Positions 7,770-17,783 are shown, numbered from the stretch's first letter. The stretch is 64,000 nt of DNA from Brucella anthropi ATCC 49188 (GCF_000017405.1 NC_009668.1:186001-250000); one strand, 5' to 3'. Notes: generated by a model from the sequence alone, not told the origin. Program-made: numbers and translations.

Positions 7770-9014
7770 ATGACCAGACAGCCAAGCCTGCAGGCAGTAC
7801 CTGCTGCGATGCCATCCGATCAAAAAGGTATGCCGCGCGGACTGAAAATGACCGGTCCCGTCCTCCTCAGCTATGGCTTCCGCCCATTTTTTCTGGGCGG
7901 AGCCATATGGGCCGTTCTGGCCATGCTCTTCTGGATATTGTCACTGACACTCGGAATGCCGCTCGGCGGCTCCTATGGCGGGTTGAACTGGCACGCCCAT
8001 GAAATGGTGTTCGGTTTCTCCTCTGCCGTTCTGGCAGGCTTTCTGCTGACAGCCATTCCGAACTGGACGGGAGGCTTGCCGGTATCTGGCACACCACTCG
8101 CCATTCTCTGCGGGGTATGGCTTGCCGGACGGCTGGTCTTTCTGGAGCCTGACCTGATCGATGTGCGCTTTGCAGTCGTTGTCGAAAGCCTGTTTCTGCC
8201 CTTGCTGCTTTTCATTTGTGCGCGGGAAATCATTGCCGGGCGCCAATGGAAAAACCTGAAGGTACTGGTTGGCGTGACGACGGTGATGGTTGCCAATCTT
8301 GTCTTCCATTATCTGATCCTGACTGACGGCGACGTGGCATTGGCCAACCGCATCGGGGTCAGCGCCTATGTCCTGCTGGTCATGGTGATCGGTGGGCGCA
8401 TTGTGCCAAGCTTCACCCGCAACTGGCTCAACAAGATGGGACGGACACGCTTTCCGGTGCCGTTCAATCGCTATGACGGTTTCAGCATTCTTGTCGGGGT
8501 GGCTGCCTGCATCGGCTGGATCGCCGCTCCCGATCAGACGATAACGGCGGTGCTGGCGTGGATCGCAGCCCTGTTTCACATCGTGCGGCTTTACCGCTGG
8601 CGGGGATGGTCTGTGGCGCGGGAAAAGCTGCTGCTGGTTCTTCATGTCGCCTATGCGTTCATCCCGCTCGGTTTCATCGCCATCGGCCTTTCCGCCATTG
8701 ATCGCCTCAACCCCTATTCTGCCTTGCATGTCGTGACTGTCGGCGCAATCGGCTGCATGATGCTGGCGGTCATGACGCGGGCCACCCGCGGCCATACCGG
8801 GCGCGAACTGACTGCCTCGCCCGTCACACAGGTCGCTTATCTTTGCCTTGTCGCGGCAGCGCTGATCCGTCCGCTGGCGGAAGTCATGCCGAATTTCTTC
8901 CACACCATCCTCGCAGCATCGGCTTTGCTTTGGATGGGCGCTTTCGGGCTTTATGTTCTGGAATACGGTCCGATGCTGTTGCGTGAGAGACGCCAACGCA
9001 TGGCCGGGGCGTAA
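7770..9014 (+). CDS. nnrS: NnrS family membrane protein
   Basis: 414-residue polytopic haem/copper-associated membrane protein linked with denitrification and nitric-oxide stress. About 12 hydrophobic segments are visible, with conserved NnrS blocks: YGFRPFFLGGAIWA at the N-terminus, GGLNWHAHEMVFGF, GGRIVPSFTRNWL, and a C-terminal HVVTVGAIGCMMLAVMTRATRGHTGR. The histidines in these blocks are the family's likely metal/haem ligands. The ATG at 7770 (GAGGA just upstream) is preferred to the TTG at 7743. It follows pseudoazurin by 57 bases, so co-transcription is likely. Confidence 0.95.
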   Translation: MTRQPSLQAVPAAMPSDQKGMPRGLKMTGPVLLSYGFRPFFLGGAIWAVLAMLFWILSLTLGMPLGGSYGGLNWHAHEMVFGFSSAVLAGFLLTAIPNWTGGLPVSGTPLAILCGVWLAGRLVFLEPDLIDVRFAVVVESLFLPLLLFICAREIIAGRQWKNLKVLVGVTTVMVANLVFHYLILTDGDVALANRIGVSAYVLLVMVIGGRIVPSFTRNWLNKMGRTRFPVPFNRYDGFSILVGVAACIGWIAAPDQTITAVLAWIAALFHIVRLYRWRGWSVAREKLLLVLHVAYAFIPLGFIAIGLSAIDRLNPYSALHVVTVGAIGCMMLAVMTRATRGHTGRELTASPVTQVAYLCLVAAALIRPLAEVMPNFFHTILAASALLWMGAFGLYVLEYGPMLLRERRQRMAGA

Positions 9015-9041
9015 TCCGCCTCATCTCGATACCATTATAAA

Positions 9042-9075
9042 GCGCAGTCCGTGGTGATCTACGGGCTGCTTTTTT
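9042..9075 (+). terminator. Rho-independent terminator after nnrS
   Basis: GCAGTCCGT pairs with ACGGGCTGC (one G-T pair) across an 8-base loop and is followed by a T-run. Confidence 0.85.
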
Positions 9076-9152
9076 GTGTTTCGAGAGGTGAGTCGCGACG
9101 CCAGAGCTGCGATTCGGCCCGTCCGAAGGGCCTGAAACAGGGGTGTGGAAAG

Positions 9153-9197
9153 AAAAATCACACTCAAGATCACATTTAAATCGTTATAATGTTATGG
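9153..9197 (+). promoter_or_regulatory. tkt control region with TATAAT and ery-like operator motif
   Basis: A perfect TATAAT lies at 9185-9190 but no good -35 box is spaced from it, suggesting regulated transcription. Around it are two ATCACA motifs (9157-9162, 9169-9174) and an AATGTTAT element. The same motif types recur upstream of eryR (15822-15870), so a shared DeoR-type regulator is plausible. Confidence 0.45.
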
Positions 9198-9391
9198 CCG
9201 TATTGTTATGCTTTTGAAACGGTGTTACCGGAATTGGTGCCTGAGAGGCTGGCCTTAAAAGGACTGCGAAATCTCAGGCAGCACGAGCGCAATGCGCTCT
9301 GGCTTAGTTGTTTTACGCATATCGGCACCGAACCGGGTTTCGTTTGCCGGACATGCTCAAGGCTTTGCTTTTGGCAAGGAGGTTGCCGCCG

Positions 9392-11392
9392 ATGAATTTC
9401 GCCCCGCCCGTATCAGATATGCTGCAACTCGCCAACTGCATTCGCGCCCTCTCGATCGATGCCGTCGATGCCGCCAATTCCGGCCATCCGGGAATGCCGC
9501 TCGGCATGGCTGACGCCGCAGCCGTTCTGTTCTCGAAGCATCTGAAATTCGACGCATCGGCTCCCAACTGGGCGGACCGCGACCGTTTCGTGCTCTCCAA
9601 CGGTCACGGTTCGATGCTGCTTTACAGCGCGCTCTATCTGGCGGGCTACAAGGATGTGTCCATCGATGAGCTGAAGAACTTCCGCCAGTGGGGTTCGAAG
9701 ACCGCCGGTCATCCGGAATATGGTCATACAGAAGGCGTTGAGCTGACCACCGGCCCGCTCGGTCAGGGTCTCGCCAGCTCTGTCGGCATGGCAATCGCCG
9801 AACGCGCGCTCGCCGACCAGTTCGGCAAGGATATTGTCGATCACCGCACTTATGTGTTCTGCGGCGACGGCTGCCTCATGGAAGGCGTGGGACAGGAAGC
9901 GATCTCGCTTGCCGGTCACCTTCGCCTCGGCAAGCTGATCCTGCTTTATGATGATAACGGCATCACCATCGACGGCAGCACGGAAATCGCCTTCACGGAC
10001 GATATTCCCGCCAAGTTCAAGGCTTGCGGCTGGAATGTCGAAAAGGTCGACGGTCACGATCACGACGCCATCGATGCGGCGCTGACGCGCGCCAAGGCTC
10101 AAGCCGACCGCCCGACGCTGATCGCGCTCAAGACCGTCATCGGCTATGGTTCGCCAAATCGCGCCGGTACGAGTGGCGTGCATGGCGCGCCGCTGGGTGC
10201 CGCTGAAAACGCCGCCACCAAGGCAGCACTCGGCTGGACGGCGGAAGCTTTCGAAGTCCCTGCACCGTTGCTCAATGCCTGGCGCGAAGCCGGTGCGCGT
10301 GGCGTTTCGGAGCGTGAAGCATGGCAGAAGCGCGTTGATACGCTGCCTGCAACCGAACGCGCCGAATTTGACCGTCGTATTGCCGGCGTTCTGCCGGAAG
10401 GCTTTGCGGCAGTTGTCCACGACGCCAAGCAGCGCCTCCTCGACAAGCCGCTGAATGTTGCGACCCGCAAGGCAAGCCAGATCGCGCTTGAAAGCCTGAC
10501 GGCAGCTCTGCCGGAAATGATCGGCGGTTCGGCTGACCTTACCCATTCGAACCTCACCCGCGTTCCTGCCGTCGACAGCGATTTCACGCCGGAAAAGAGC
10601 GGTCGTTATGTCAGCTACGGCGTGCGTGAATTTGCAATGGGCGCGGCTATGAACGGTATCGCGGTCCATGGCGGTTTCATCCCTTACGGCGGCACCTTCA
10701 TGGTGTTCTCCGATTACGCCCGCAACGCCATCCGCCTTTCGGCGCTGATGGGCGTGCGTGTCATTTATGTGCTGACACACGACTCCATCGGTCTCGGCGA
10801 AGACGGTCCGACCCACCAGCCGGTCGAACATCTGGCCAGCCTGCGCGCCATGCCGAACCTTCATGTCTTCCGTCCGGCAGACACGATTGAAACGCTGGAA
10901 TGCTGGGCTGTGGCGGTTTCTGATCCGCATACGCCTTCGGTTCTGGCCCTGTCGCGCCAGAACGTGCCGCAGCTGCGCACCGATAATGGCGAGAACCTTT
11001 CCGCACGCGGCGCCTATGTGCTGCGTGAGGCGAAGGGCGAACGCCAGATCACGCTGCTTGCCACGGGCACGGAAGTTTCGCTCGCAGTGAAGGCCGCCGA
11101 AAAGCTTGCAGAAGAAGGCATCGCAACGGCGGTTGTCTCCATGCCGAGCTGGGATCTGTTTGAAAAGCAAAGCAAGGATTACCGCAACGGTGTTCTGGGC
11201 GATGCGCCGCGCATCGCCGTCGAGGCCGCAGGCAAGTTCGGCTGGACACGGTATGTCGACAGCGAAGACGACGTGATCGGCATGGATGGCTTCGGCGCTT
11301 CGGCACCTGCTGAAGTGCTCTATGAAAAATTCGGCATTACGGCCGAGGCGATTATCGCCCGCGCCAAATTCTTGCTGGAGCAGGGCAAATGA
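9392..11392 (+). CDS. tkt: Transketolase
   Basis: 666-residue thiamine-diphosphate enzyme of the pentose phosphate pathway. It moves two-carbon units between ketoses and aldoses, including D-xylulose 5-phosphate plus D-erythrose 4-phosphate. The N-terminal domain shows [13 protein letters not shown] and the ThDP/Mg motif GDGCLMEG...DDN. The middle domain has the [20 protein letters not shown] block with catalytic Glu and His. The start is set at 9392 by an AAGGAGG site nine bases upstream; earlier in-frame starts lack one. It overlaps fbp by ATGA. Its position next to the erythritol genes, whose product is erythrose 4-phosphate, suggests it is the dedicated entry enzyme. Confidence 0.97.
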   Translation: MNFAPPVSDMLQLANCIRALSIDAVDAANSGHPGMPLGMADAAAVLFSKHLKFDASAPNWADRDRFVLSNGHGSMLLYSALYLAGYKDVSIDELKNFRQWGSKTAGHPEYGHTEGVELTTGPLGQGLASSVGMAIAERALADQFGKDIVDHRTYVFCGDGCLMEGVGQEAISLAGHLRLGKLILLYDDNGITIDGSTEIAFTDDIPAKFKACGWNVEKVDGHDHDAIDAALTRAKAQADRPTLIALKTVIGYGSPNRAGTSGVHGAPLGAAENAATKAALGWTAEAFEVPAPLLNAWREAGARGVSEREAWQKRVDTLPATERAEFDRRIAGVLPEGFAAVVHDAKQRLLDKPLNVATRKASQIALESLTAALPEMIGGSADLTHSNLTRVPAVDSDFTPEKSGRYVSYGVREFAMGAAMNGIAVHGGFIPYGGTFMVFSDYARNAIRLSALMGVRVIYVLTHDSIGLGEDGPTHQPVEHLASLRAMPNLHVFRPADTIETLECWAVAVSDPHTPSVLALSRQNVPQLRTDNGENLSARGAYVLREAKGERQITLLATGTEVSLAVKAAEKLAEEGIATAVVSMPSWDLFEKQSKDYRNGVLGDAPRIAVEAAGKFGWTRYVDSEDDVIGMDGFGASAPAEVLYEKFGITAEAIIARAKFLLEQGK

Positions 11393-12411
11393 CGATGGCT
11401 GGCAATTTTTCTCCACTGGTTCTGGTGGGCGATAGCGATCGCGTGGAAGCCGAAGCGGTCGGCGCCTATCTCGACAACTGGGCTGGCAAGGACGGCTTGC
11501 GTCTTGCGACCGCCGACGCCATCAAGGCTATTCTTGCTGGCGCAACGCGGCTTGCCGGTCGCATTGCACGCGGTTCGCTTCCCGGCGATCCGGGCAAGCT
11601 TGTCGGCGTCAATAGCGATCAGGACCAGCAGAAGTGCATCGATGTCGGTTCGCACAATCTGTTTGTCGAGCTGTTGATTGCGGCGGGCGCAGCCTCCATT
11701 CTTTCAGAAGAAGCAGACCTCCCCGTAGCAGGCAAGGCCGATGGGCTGATTGCCGTTGCCATCGATCCGCTCGACGGTTCGGGCAATGTGGGCCTTGGCG
11801 CCCCGCTTGGCACGATTTTCTCGATTTTCCCGGCTGATACGGCTGAGCCGTTTTTGCAGCCCGGCAATCGCCAGATTGCAGCCGGTTATGTTTCCTTCGG
11901 CAATTCGGTCGATCTCGGCTTTTCGGTCGGCGAGGGCGTGATCTTCGCGACCTTCGATCCGGCAAGCGGGATTTTCCATATCACGCGCCGCAATGTGACG
12001 CTGCCGGAACGCACGTCCGATCTGGCGTTCAACGCATCCGTCCAGCGGCATTTATCCGCTGGCATGCAGGCCTATGTCAACGACGCTTTCCTTGGCAAGG
12101 ATGGTCCGCGCGGACGTAACTTCAACATGCGCTGGCTCGGTGCTGCGGTGGGCGACATGCACCGCATCATGCAGCGCGGCGGCTTGTTCTTCTATGTGAA
12201 TGACAGCCGCCCCGGCTACGAAAAGGGCCGCTTGCGGCTCGTCTACGAAGCCAATCCAATTGCTTTCCTCGCCCGTGAGGCGGGTGGCAAGGCGACCGAC
12301 GGTTCGAGATCCATTCTCGATATCGTCCCGCAAACCTATCACGAGCGCAGTGCGCTGGTGTTCGGCGTGGCCGAAGAGGTGGATATCCTCGGCGAATACT
12401 TCGCGAAATAA
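11389..12411 (+). CDS. fbp: Class I fructose-1,6-bisphosphatase
   Basis: 340 residues. The class I signature DPLDGSGN ([11 protein letters not shown], about residue 125) carries the metal-binding aspartates, and [12 protein letters not shown] and the C-terminal [29 protein letters not shown] block agree. It hydrolyses fructose 1,6-bisphosphate to fructose 6-phosphate in gluconeogenesis. Translation is coupled to tkt by a four-base overlap; an alternative ATG at 11395 is possible. In Brucella abortus growth on erythritol does not need FBPases, so this gene is a partner of, not a step in, the erythritol route. Confidence 0.95.
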   Translation: MTMAGNFSPLVLVGDSDRVEAEAVGAYLDNWAGKDGLRLATADAIKAILAGATRLAGRIARGSLPGDPGKLVGVNSDQDQQKCIDVGSHNLFVELLIAAGAASILSEEADLPVAGKADGLIAVAIDPLDGSGNVGLGAPLGTIFSIFPADTAEPFLQPGNRQIAAGYVSFGNSVDLGFSVGEGVIFATFDPASGIFHITRRNVTLPERTSDLAFNASVQRHLSAGMQAYVNDAFLGKDGPRGRNFNMRWLGAAVGDMHRIMQRGGLFFYVNDSRPGYEKGRLRLVYEANPIAFLAREAGGKATDGSRSILDIVPQTYHERSALVFGVAEEVDILGEYFAK

Positions 12412-12429
12412 CCTGATCTGACATCGTCT

Positions 12430-12516
12430 GGAGCATTGGAAATGCTCCATCCATTTGTTTTTACGCGCATCTTGTTCCGAAAACCGTTTCACACTTTTCG
12501 GGATGCGCTCTAGGAG
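12430..12516 (+). repeat. Intergenic palindromic repeat between fbp and fba
   Basis: Two nested hairpins: GAGCAT-N5-ATGCTC (12431-12447), and a long dyad with GCGCAT and CCGAAAA arms pairing with TTTTCGG and ATGCGC (12465-12507). The element ends in CTCTAGGAGG, so its edge supplies the fba ribosome site. It is related to other copies in the window. Confidence 0.75.
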
Positions 12517-12523
12517 GCTAGAA

Positions 12524-13588
12524 ATGGCGCGCATTACGCTGCGGCAATTGCTCGATCACGCCGCTGAAAAGGGTTACGGCGTCCCGGCATTCAACATCAA
12601 CAACATGGAACAGGCGCTTGCCATCATGGAAGCGGCGGATGCCGCCGATGCGCCGGTGATCCTGCAGGCTTCGCGCGGCGCGCGTTCCTATGCAAACGAC
12701 ATCATGCTCCGTCACATGATGGATGCTGTGACGGAAATCTATCCGCACATTCCGGTCTGCGTGCATCTGGACCATGGCAACGAAGCCGCCACCTGCATGA
12801 CCGCCATCCAGGCAGGCTTCACCTCCGTCATGATGGACGGTTCGCTCAAGGCTGACGGCAAGACGCCTGCCGATTGGGACTACAATGTTTCCGTCACGCG
12901 TCAGGTCAGCGAGATGTCGCATCTTGGCGGCATTTCGGTGGAGGGTGAACTCGGGGTTCTGGGTTCGCTCGAAACCGGCATGGGCGATGCAGAAGACGGC
13001 CACGGCGCGGAAGGCGTGCTGTCGCACGACCAGCTTCTGACCGATCCGGACGAAGCCGTGAAATTCGTGCGCGAAACCAAGGTCGATGCACTGGCGATCG
13101 CCATGGGCACGTCGCATGGTGCTTACAAGTTCAGCCGCAAGCCTGACGGTTCCGTCCTCGCCATGAACGTGATCGAGGAAATCCATCGCAAGCTGCCGAA
13201 CACGCATCTTGTCATGCACGGTTCGTCTTCGGTGCCGGAAGAGCTGCAGGAAATCATCAACAAGTATGGCGGCAAGATGAAGCCAACCTGGGGCGTTCCG
13301 GTTGAGGAAATCCAGCGCGGCATCAAGCATGGCGTGCGCAAGATCAACATCGACACGGACAACCGCATGGCGCTGACCGGCCAGATCCGCCGCGTCCTGC
13401 AGGAAGATCCAAGCGAATTCGATCCGCGCAAATACCTGAAGCCTGCAATGGCTGCCATGACCAAGCTCTGCAAGGAGCGTTTTGAGCAGTTCGGCACTGC
13501 CGGTCATGCTGCCTCGATCCGTCCGATCCCGCTTTCCGAAATGGCAAAGCGCTATCGCGATGGTTCGCTGGACCCGAAGTTCAGCTAA
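12524..13588 (+). CDS. fba: Class II fructose-bisphosphate aldolase
   Basis: 354-residue zinc aldolase that interconverts fructose 1,6-bisphosphate with glyceraldehyde 3-phosphate and dihydroxyacetone phosphate. Visible motifs are [14 protein letters not shown] (Asp and Zn His), [18 protein letters not shown] (Zn/catalytic Glu), [10 protein letters not shown] (Zn His) and [11 protein letters not shown]. The length and the long-form CbbA type agree. The start at 12524 is fixed by AGGAGG six bases upstream, which lies at the end of an interspersed repeat. It is probably part of the tkt-fbp-fba operon despite the repeat in between. Confidence 0.97.
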   Translation: MARITLRQLLDHAAEKGYGVPAFNINNMEQALAIMEAADAADAPVILQASRGARSYANDIMLRHMMDAVTEIYPHIPVCVHLDHGNEAATCMTAIQAGFTSVMMDGSLKADGKTPADWDYNVSVTRQVSEMSHLGGISVEGELGVLGSLETGMGDAEDGHGAEGVLSHDQLLTDPDEAVKFVRETKVDALAIAMGTSHGAYKFSRKPDGSVLAMNVIEEIHRKLPNTHLVMHGSSSVPEELQEIINKYGGKMKPTWGVPVEEIQRGIKHGVRKINIDTDNRMALTGQIRRVLQEDPSEFDPRKYLKPAMAAMTKLCKERFEQFGTAGHAASIRPIPLSEMAKRYRDGSLDPKFS

Positions 13589-13600
13589 ATTCTGCTGTTA

Positions 13601-13625
13601 AACCAAGTCTCGCTGAGACTTGGTT
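13601..13625. terminator. Perfect 11-bp hairpin after fba
   Basis: AACCAAGTCTC-GCT-GAGACTTGGTT, 10 bases after the fba stop. It has no T-run, so it may protect the mRNA end or pause transcription rather than terminate on its own. Confidence 0.6.
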
Positions 13626-13651
13626 AAGCCCGTGCGGCGATTGAGCATCTT

Positions 13652-13684
13652 CAGGGCGTGATGCGTTAGCATCTTAGCGCCCTG
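13652..13684. other. Second hairpin between fba and eryI
   Basis: CAGGGCG pairs with CGCCCTG around an inner TGATGC/GCATCT stem. No T-run. Confidence 0.5.
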
Positions 13685-13699
13685 CTATAAGCCAAAAGA

Positions 13700-13727
13700 A
13701 AAGCGGCCTGATGGCCGCTTTTTTTGT
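13700..13727. terminator. Bidirectional rho-independent terminator
   Basis: AAGCGGCC-TGAT-GGCCGCTT with A-run before and T-run after, located between convergent fba and eryI. Confidence 0.9.
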
Positions 13728-13745
13728 TTTCAAGAAACTGAATAA

Positions 13746-14201
13746 TCAGCCCTTGTTGTACTTCGCGTCAACTTCGTTGATCGCGTTGACATTGCCAGCC
13801 GAACGGCCATTTTCGTCAAAGGTCTCAGCGAGGAAGGCGTCGGCAATGGTCTTGGCCACTTCCGAGCCGATGACGCGGGCGCCCATGGTGATGATCTGGG
13901 CATTGTTGGAAAGCGCTGCGCGCTCTGCCGAATAGGTGTCATGCGTCAGCGCGGCGCGGATGCCCGGAACCTTATTGGCTGCAATGCATACGCCGATGCC
14001 GGTGCCGCAAACGAGGATGGCGCGGTCATAGGTGCCGTCGAGAACGGCGGAAGCCACGCGGTCGGAGAGGTTGGCGTAGAATGTATCTGCGCCAGCGTCT
14101 GTACGCGAGATTTCCGAAACCTCGAAGCGATCCTTGAGGTGATCGGCGAGAACCTTGGCCAGACCTTCACCGGCGCTGTCGCCTGCTACTGCTACTTTCA
14201 T
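13746..14201 (-). CDS. eryI: D-erythrose-4-phosphate isomerase (RpiB family)
   Basis: 151 residues of the RpiB/LacA sugar-phosphate isomerase family. The catalytic cysteine is Cys65 in [39 protein letters not shown] is the second family block. In Brucella this protein (formerly RpiB) converts D-erythrulose 4-phosphate to D-erythrose 4-phosphate, the last step of erythritol degradation. AAGGAGC lies seven bases from the ATG at 14201; an ATG one codon earlier is also possible. Last gene of the eryR-eryH-eryI operon, eight to eleven bases after eryH. Confidence 0.95.
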   Translation of the reverse strand: MKVAVAGDSAGEGLAKVLADHLKDRFEVSEISRTDAGADTFYANLSDRVASAVLDGTYDRAILVCGTGIGVCIAANKVPGIRAALTHDTYSAERAALSNNAQIITMGARVIGSEVAKTIADAFLAETFDENGRSAGNVNAINEVDAKYNKG

Positions 14202-14212
14202 CATATTGCTCC

Positions 14213-14983
14213 TTAATTAGCTCGAATCTTGGCGGCGCACTTGGCCAGAATGTCGAAATAACCTTCGACGTTCCATGCCGAGCGACCGATGAAAAGCCCG
14301 TCAATGTGCGGGCAGGCAATCAGCTCTTCGCAATTGCCCGGATTGACCGAGCCGCCATAGAGGCAAGGCACGCGACGACCGAGCATGCTTTCTGCAACCG
14401 CAATGATTTCCGCCTGGCGCGCATCGGCATAATCTGCTGATGCCGGGATACCATTTTCGCCGATGGCCCAGACCGGCTCATAGGCAAACAGGATTTCCGC
14501 CTGCTTCTGATCGTCGGAAAGCTTGGAAAGTGCTCCGCGCACTTCTTCCTCAAGCACTTCCGCGGCGCGTCCGCTTTCGCGGTCTTCCAGCGTCTCACCG
14601 ATGCAGATGAGCGGGATCAGGCCGTGGCGCACCGCAGCTTCGACCTTGAGGCCGACCGTTTCGTTGGTTTCACCGAAATGTTCACGGCGCTCGGAATGGC
14701 CAAGCTCGACGATATCGAGATTGCAGTCCTTGAGCATCAGCGGCGAAATCTCGCCGGTCCATGCACCCTGATCGGCCCAATGCATGTTCTGCGCGCCGAC
14801 CTTGACGGAAGTGCCGGACAGGATTTCCTTCACTTCGCGCACGGCGGTAAAGGGCGGGATGACGAAACGCTGAATGTCGGTCGAGCGGCTTGCATCGGCA
14901 GCTTTCAAGGCTTCGGCGAAAATGCGGGCCTCGGCCAGCGTCTTGTTCATCTTCCAGCTGGTGCCAATCCAGAATTTTGTCAT
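14213..14983 (-). CDS. eryH: D-3-tetrulose-4-phosphate isomerase (TpiA2)
   Basis: 256-residue triosephosphate-isomerase paralogue. The TIM active-site residues are kept: Lys in WKMNKT, His in [13 protein letters not shown], Glu in YEPVWAIGE, and a GGSVNPGN phosphate loop. In Brucella EryH acts after the EryC racemase in turning L-3-tetrulose 4-phosphate into D-erythrose 4-phosphate. The ATG at 14983 is chosen; a TTG two codons upstream is closer to the GAGGA site and cannot be ruled out. It lies between eryR and eryI with short gaps, so it is co-regulated with them. Confidence 0.95.
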   Translation of the reverse strand: MTKFWIGTSWKMNKTLAEARIFAEALKAADASRSTDIQRFVIPPFTAVREVKEILSGTSVKVGAQNMHWADQGAWTGEISPLMLKDCNLDIVELGHSERREHFGETNETVGLKVEAAVRHGLIPLICIGETLEDRESGRAAEVLEEEVRGALSKLSDDQKQAEILFAYEPVWAIGENGIPASADYADARQAEIIAVAESMLGRRVPCLYGGSVNPGNCEELIACPHIDGLFIGRSAWNVEGYFDILAKCAAKIRAN

Positions 14984-15005
14984 GCTCAATTTTCGTCCTC
15001 TAGGT

Positions 15006-15794
15006 TTATGCGCAGTCGTCAGCGATGGTCAGTGCAATGCCAGCCTGTTCAAGATCGGCCAGTACAGTCGCGTCGGGGGAGGCATCGGTGATGATCGCGT
15101 CGAAATCGGAAAGATCAGCCATCACATGCAGGGCAGGGCGTCCGAACCGCTGGTGATTGACCAGAAGGCAGGTGCGGGCGGCGGATGCCGTCATGGCGCG
15201 CTTGGTGCGAACAACATTCTCATCCATGTGATAGACGAGCTTGCCATTGACTGCAGGCGAGGAAATGAAGGCGATGTCGGCGCTCAGATGCGACAGGGCT
15301 CCTTCCGTCAGGATACCGAAAAACGCATTGAACTTGGCTGAATAGGTTCCGCCGAGCGCAATCAGATTGATCCCGTTCTCGCCCTTCAGCTCATCGATGA
15401 TGACGGCATTGTTGGTGATGACTGTCAGCGGGCGCTTTTCCAGAAGCATGCCGCCAAGGACAGCCGCCATGGAGCCGTCATTAATCATCACCGTCATGCC
15501 GGGTTCAACAAGCTCAAGCGCGGCGCGGGCCATTTTCTGCTTCGCTTCGCCGTCCTGCCGTTCGCGGAAGCGGAAATCGCTTTCAAATTGTGTGCCGGTA
15601 TCGATCGTCGCTCCGCCGCGTACCTTGCGCAGCACGCCGGTATGTTCCAGCGAATCCAGATCGCGATGGATCGTCATTTTGGAAACAGCAAACCGATCCG
15701 CCAGATCGTCGAGATCGACGGCCTGATTTTCGATCAGAAGGTTGATGATTGCCTGTCTTCTGTCGTCGCGCTTCACGCTCTCGTCCGATCTCAT
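15006..15794 (-). CDS. eryR: DeoR-family repressor of the eryH-eryI operon
   Basis: 262 residues: an N-terminal DeoR winged helix (RRQAIINLLIENQAVDLDDLADRFAVSKMTIHRDLD) and a C-terminal sugar-phosphate sensor domain (GEPGMT-like VEPGMTVMINDGSM, ITNNAVI, and the closing FGRPALHVMADLSDFD block). It is the first gene of a minus-strand operon with eryH and eryI, matching the eryR-tpiB-rpiB arrangement described in Rhizobium leguminosarum. No clear Shine-Dalgarno site precedes the ATG. Candidate operators lie directly upstream (15822-15870). The inducer is presumably an erythritol-pathway phosphate ester, by analogy. Confidence 0.9.
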   Translation of the reverse strand: MRSDESVKRDDRRQAIINLLIENQAVDLDDLADRFAVSKMTIHRDLDSLEHTGVLRKVRGGATIDTGTQFESDFRFRERQDGEAKQKMARAALELVEPGMTVMINDGSMAAVLGGMLLEKRPLTVITNNAVIIDELKGENGINLIALGGTYSAKFNAFFGILTEGALSHLSADIAFISSPAVNGKLVYHMDENVVRTKRAMTASAARTCLLVNHQRFGRPALHVMADLSDFDAIITDASPDATVLADLEQAGIALTIADDCA

Positions 15795-15821
15795 TGGCGG
15801 AACATTTATCGCATGAAGTTA

Positions 15822-15870
15822 GATCACAAAATCACAAAATAATCCATTGCAAAAATGTTATTATGTTATT
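15822..15870 (-). promoter_or_regulatory. Candidate operator region of eryR-eryH-eryI
   Basis: Contains two tandem ATCACAAAA units (15824-15839) and AATGTTATTATGTTATT (15854-15870), the latter running into the eryD stop codon. Similar ATCACA and AATGTTAT motifs precede tkt. Likely a DeoR-family binding region; prediction only. Confidence 0.45.
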
Positions 15871-16816
15871 TTCCGTTCGGCTGCTCAACGAGCGTCTTTG
15901 CCGTGCGTTCATCGGTGATGAGACCGTAAAGACGACCGCTTTTCAGCACGGCGCGGATGGCTTCCGCCTTGGAAATTCCACCGGCAAGGCCCACGATTCG
16001 GCTCATATCTGCGTTTTCGACCGATGCGGCGATGGTGCGGGCGGTCAATGCTGTTTCGAGGCGCTGGCCATTGGCGTCAAAGAAATGACCGAGCATTTCG
16101 CCAACACCGCCGAGGCTGGCGATCTCTTCCACTTCAGCCAGTTCTATCATGCCGGATGTGACAAGCTGCGCCTGCGCATCGACTGTGCCGATGCCGACGA
16201 TCTTCAGTTCGGCCTGGCAACCCATGTCGAAAACGGTGGTGACGCCGCGCTGCGCGAGTAGCACTTCGCGGTCTTCCGCCGTGTTGGCGAAGAAGGGCAC
16301 CGGCATCACATAAGCAGGCATACCGGTCTTTTCGGCGATGCGGTGCATCACATCATGCGGGTTGGCGGCGAAATTGCGCGTCAGGCCGCCGAGCAGCGAC
16401 ACGAAGCGCAGGTCATTAGCAACGACGCGGGGCATATAGTTGACTGCAGCCGAAAGCGTGCGGCCATGACCGATGCCGATGACTTCATGGTCGCCATGCT
16501 CGATCTCGCGGCGCAGAAAATCTGCACCCGCATGGCCAAGCGCCATGAGCGGCAGACCTTCCTCACCGATGTCGGGAACGACTTCGCAATAGTCGAGGCC
16601 GTACATATCGGCGAGACGATTTTCGAGGTCGATACATTCGGTAATGTCGCCGTCGATACTGACTTTCACCGCACCGTCGGCGACGGCTTTGGCAATAAGG
16701 CGATGCGCTTTCACGGAGGGCAGACCAAGGCGCTTCGCAACGGCTGACTGGGTCATGCCCGCCACGAAGTGAAGCCATGCGGCGCGCAGCGCCAGTGAAT
16801 CGTCAGCATCTGCCAT
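15866..16816 (-). CDS. eryD: Erythritol operon repressor EryD (SorC family)
   Basis: 316 residues, the length of Brucella EryD. The N-terminal helix-turn-helix (WLHFVAGMTQSAVAKRLGLPSVKAHRLI) is followed by a SorC/DeoR-type sugar-binding domain with a GIGHGRTLSA phosphate-binding loop and LGGLTR. In Brucella EryD represses eryABCD and erythritol relieves it. It is the last gene of the minus-strand eryABCD operon. The gene is full length, unlike the eryCD deletion of the B. abortus S19 vaccine strain. Confidence 0.95.
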   Translation of the reverse strand: MADADDSLALRAAWLHFVAGMTQSAVAKRLGLPSVKAHRLIAKAVADGAVKVSIDGDITECIDLENRLADMYGLDYCEVVPDIGEEGLPLMALGHAGADFLRREIEHGDHEVIGIGHGRTLSAAVNYMPRVVANDLRFVSLLGGLTRNFAANPHDVMHRIAEKTGMPAYVMPVPFFANTAEDREVLLAQRGVTTVFDMGCQAELKIVGIGTVDAQAQLVTSGMIELAEVEEIASLGGVGEMLGHFFDANGQRLETALTARTIAASVENADMSRIVGLAGGISKAEAIRAVLKSGRLYGLITDERTAKTLVEQPNGK

Positions 16817-16843
16817 TGAAAGCGGTCCGGTTCCTGAAATCGT

Positions 16844-17776
16844 TTATATCTTCAAGTCCTTAGCGCCGGTGTCAATGTGCGGAGCCCAGAAAGCCACACT
16901 TTCCGCAATCTGCGGAATGACTTCACGGTCATTCGGCTCGCGTTCCTTGAACGACAGTTCGAGGCAGATTTCATTGTCCACAGCGCCGCCTTCGGCAAAG
17001 GCTTTCAGAAGCGGTTCCGGCTGGATGCGTCCTTTGGCATTGAACGCGGCTGTGAAAGGACGATGTCCGCCCTTGTCCATCAGGCTCTGCTTGATGTGAA
17101 TGATCGGCGAGACTTTCGGCACGGCGCGTGCCCAGGCGTAGGGATCGAAATCGTCCGGATTGGCGGACGTCACATCGCCGTGGTCGATATCGGCCATCAT
17201 CCACATCGGAATAGCCATGCCGGCGGCGGTCAGGCGATCCTGAAGCTTCATGCATTCGGCAATCGTCTCGCCAAATTCACGCCCGATGCTCATCGGTTCC
17301 CAGAACACATAGTCGAGACCGGCACGGCTCGCATGTTCGGCGACTTCCGCCCAGCAATCGATGGCGATCTTGATCAGGTCTTCGCGGCGCGCAGCGTCAT
17401 CGAAATCCTTATAGGTGAAGATCGCAAACTGCGTGCCGACCGACTTGCCGCCAAGATCGCCGATAATGTCGGCAAAGGTCTTGAACCAGTCGATATAATA
17501 ACGACGTACTTCTGCATCCGGATGGCCGAAATGGTTGAGGCGGCCATAGGGGCCGGTCATACCCGAAGTGACGCGGACACCGGTGCGCTGCAAGGCCTTG
17601 TCCATATCGCGCGTCAGGCGGCGAATGGTTGAAGCCTGCCAGCTTGGATTGATGAATTCGTGGGTGAGCTGGAGGTCACGCAGGCGCAGATCGCGTGCAA
17701 CTGTTTCGATCAGATCATCCGGCTCGGCAAAGCGGTTCACAAGTGGATTGGTGTTCAGAGAAAGCGTAAGGGCCAT
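16844..17776 (-). CDS. eryC: Tetrulose-4-phosphate racemase EryC
   Basis: 310-residue TIM-barrel protein of the xylose-isomerase/AP-endonuclease-2 superfamily. In Brucella it was shown to racemise L-3-tetrulose 4-phosphate to the D form; older annotations as a dehydrogenase are wrong. The start at 17776 has GAGGA a few bases upstream; the frame further out overlaps eryB. Family features include a GLDYVFWEPMSIGREFGET metal-site block and MMADIDHGDVT. It sits seven bases after eryB and 27 before eryD. Confidence 0.95.
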   Translation of the reverse strand: MALTLSLNTNPLVNRFAEPDDLIETVARDLRLRDLQLTHEFINPSWQASTIRRLTRDMDKALQRTGVRVTSGMTGPYGRLNHFGHPDAEVRRYYIDWFKTFADIIGDLGGKSVGTQFAIFTYKDFDDAARREDLIKIAIDCWAEVAEHASRAGLDYVFWEPMSIGREFGETIAECMKLQDRLTAAGMAIPMWMMADIDHGDVTSANPDDFDPYAWARAVPKVSPIIHIKQSLMDKGGHRPFTAAFNAKGRIQPEPLLKAFAEGGAVDNEICLELSFKEREPNDREVIPQIAESVAFWAPHIDTGAKDLKI

Positions 17777-17783
17777 AGTGTCC

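Larger units (their letters stand above)
9015..9391. other. 377-base intergenic region before tkt
   Basis: Holds a terminator for nnrS (9042-9075) and the tkt control region (9153-9197). The rest shows nothing recognisable. Confidence 0.6.

Noticed and set aside
9413..11416. 667-codon minus-strand frame over tkt
   Set aside because: Antisense shadow of transketolase; no motif and no ribosome site.
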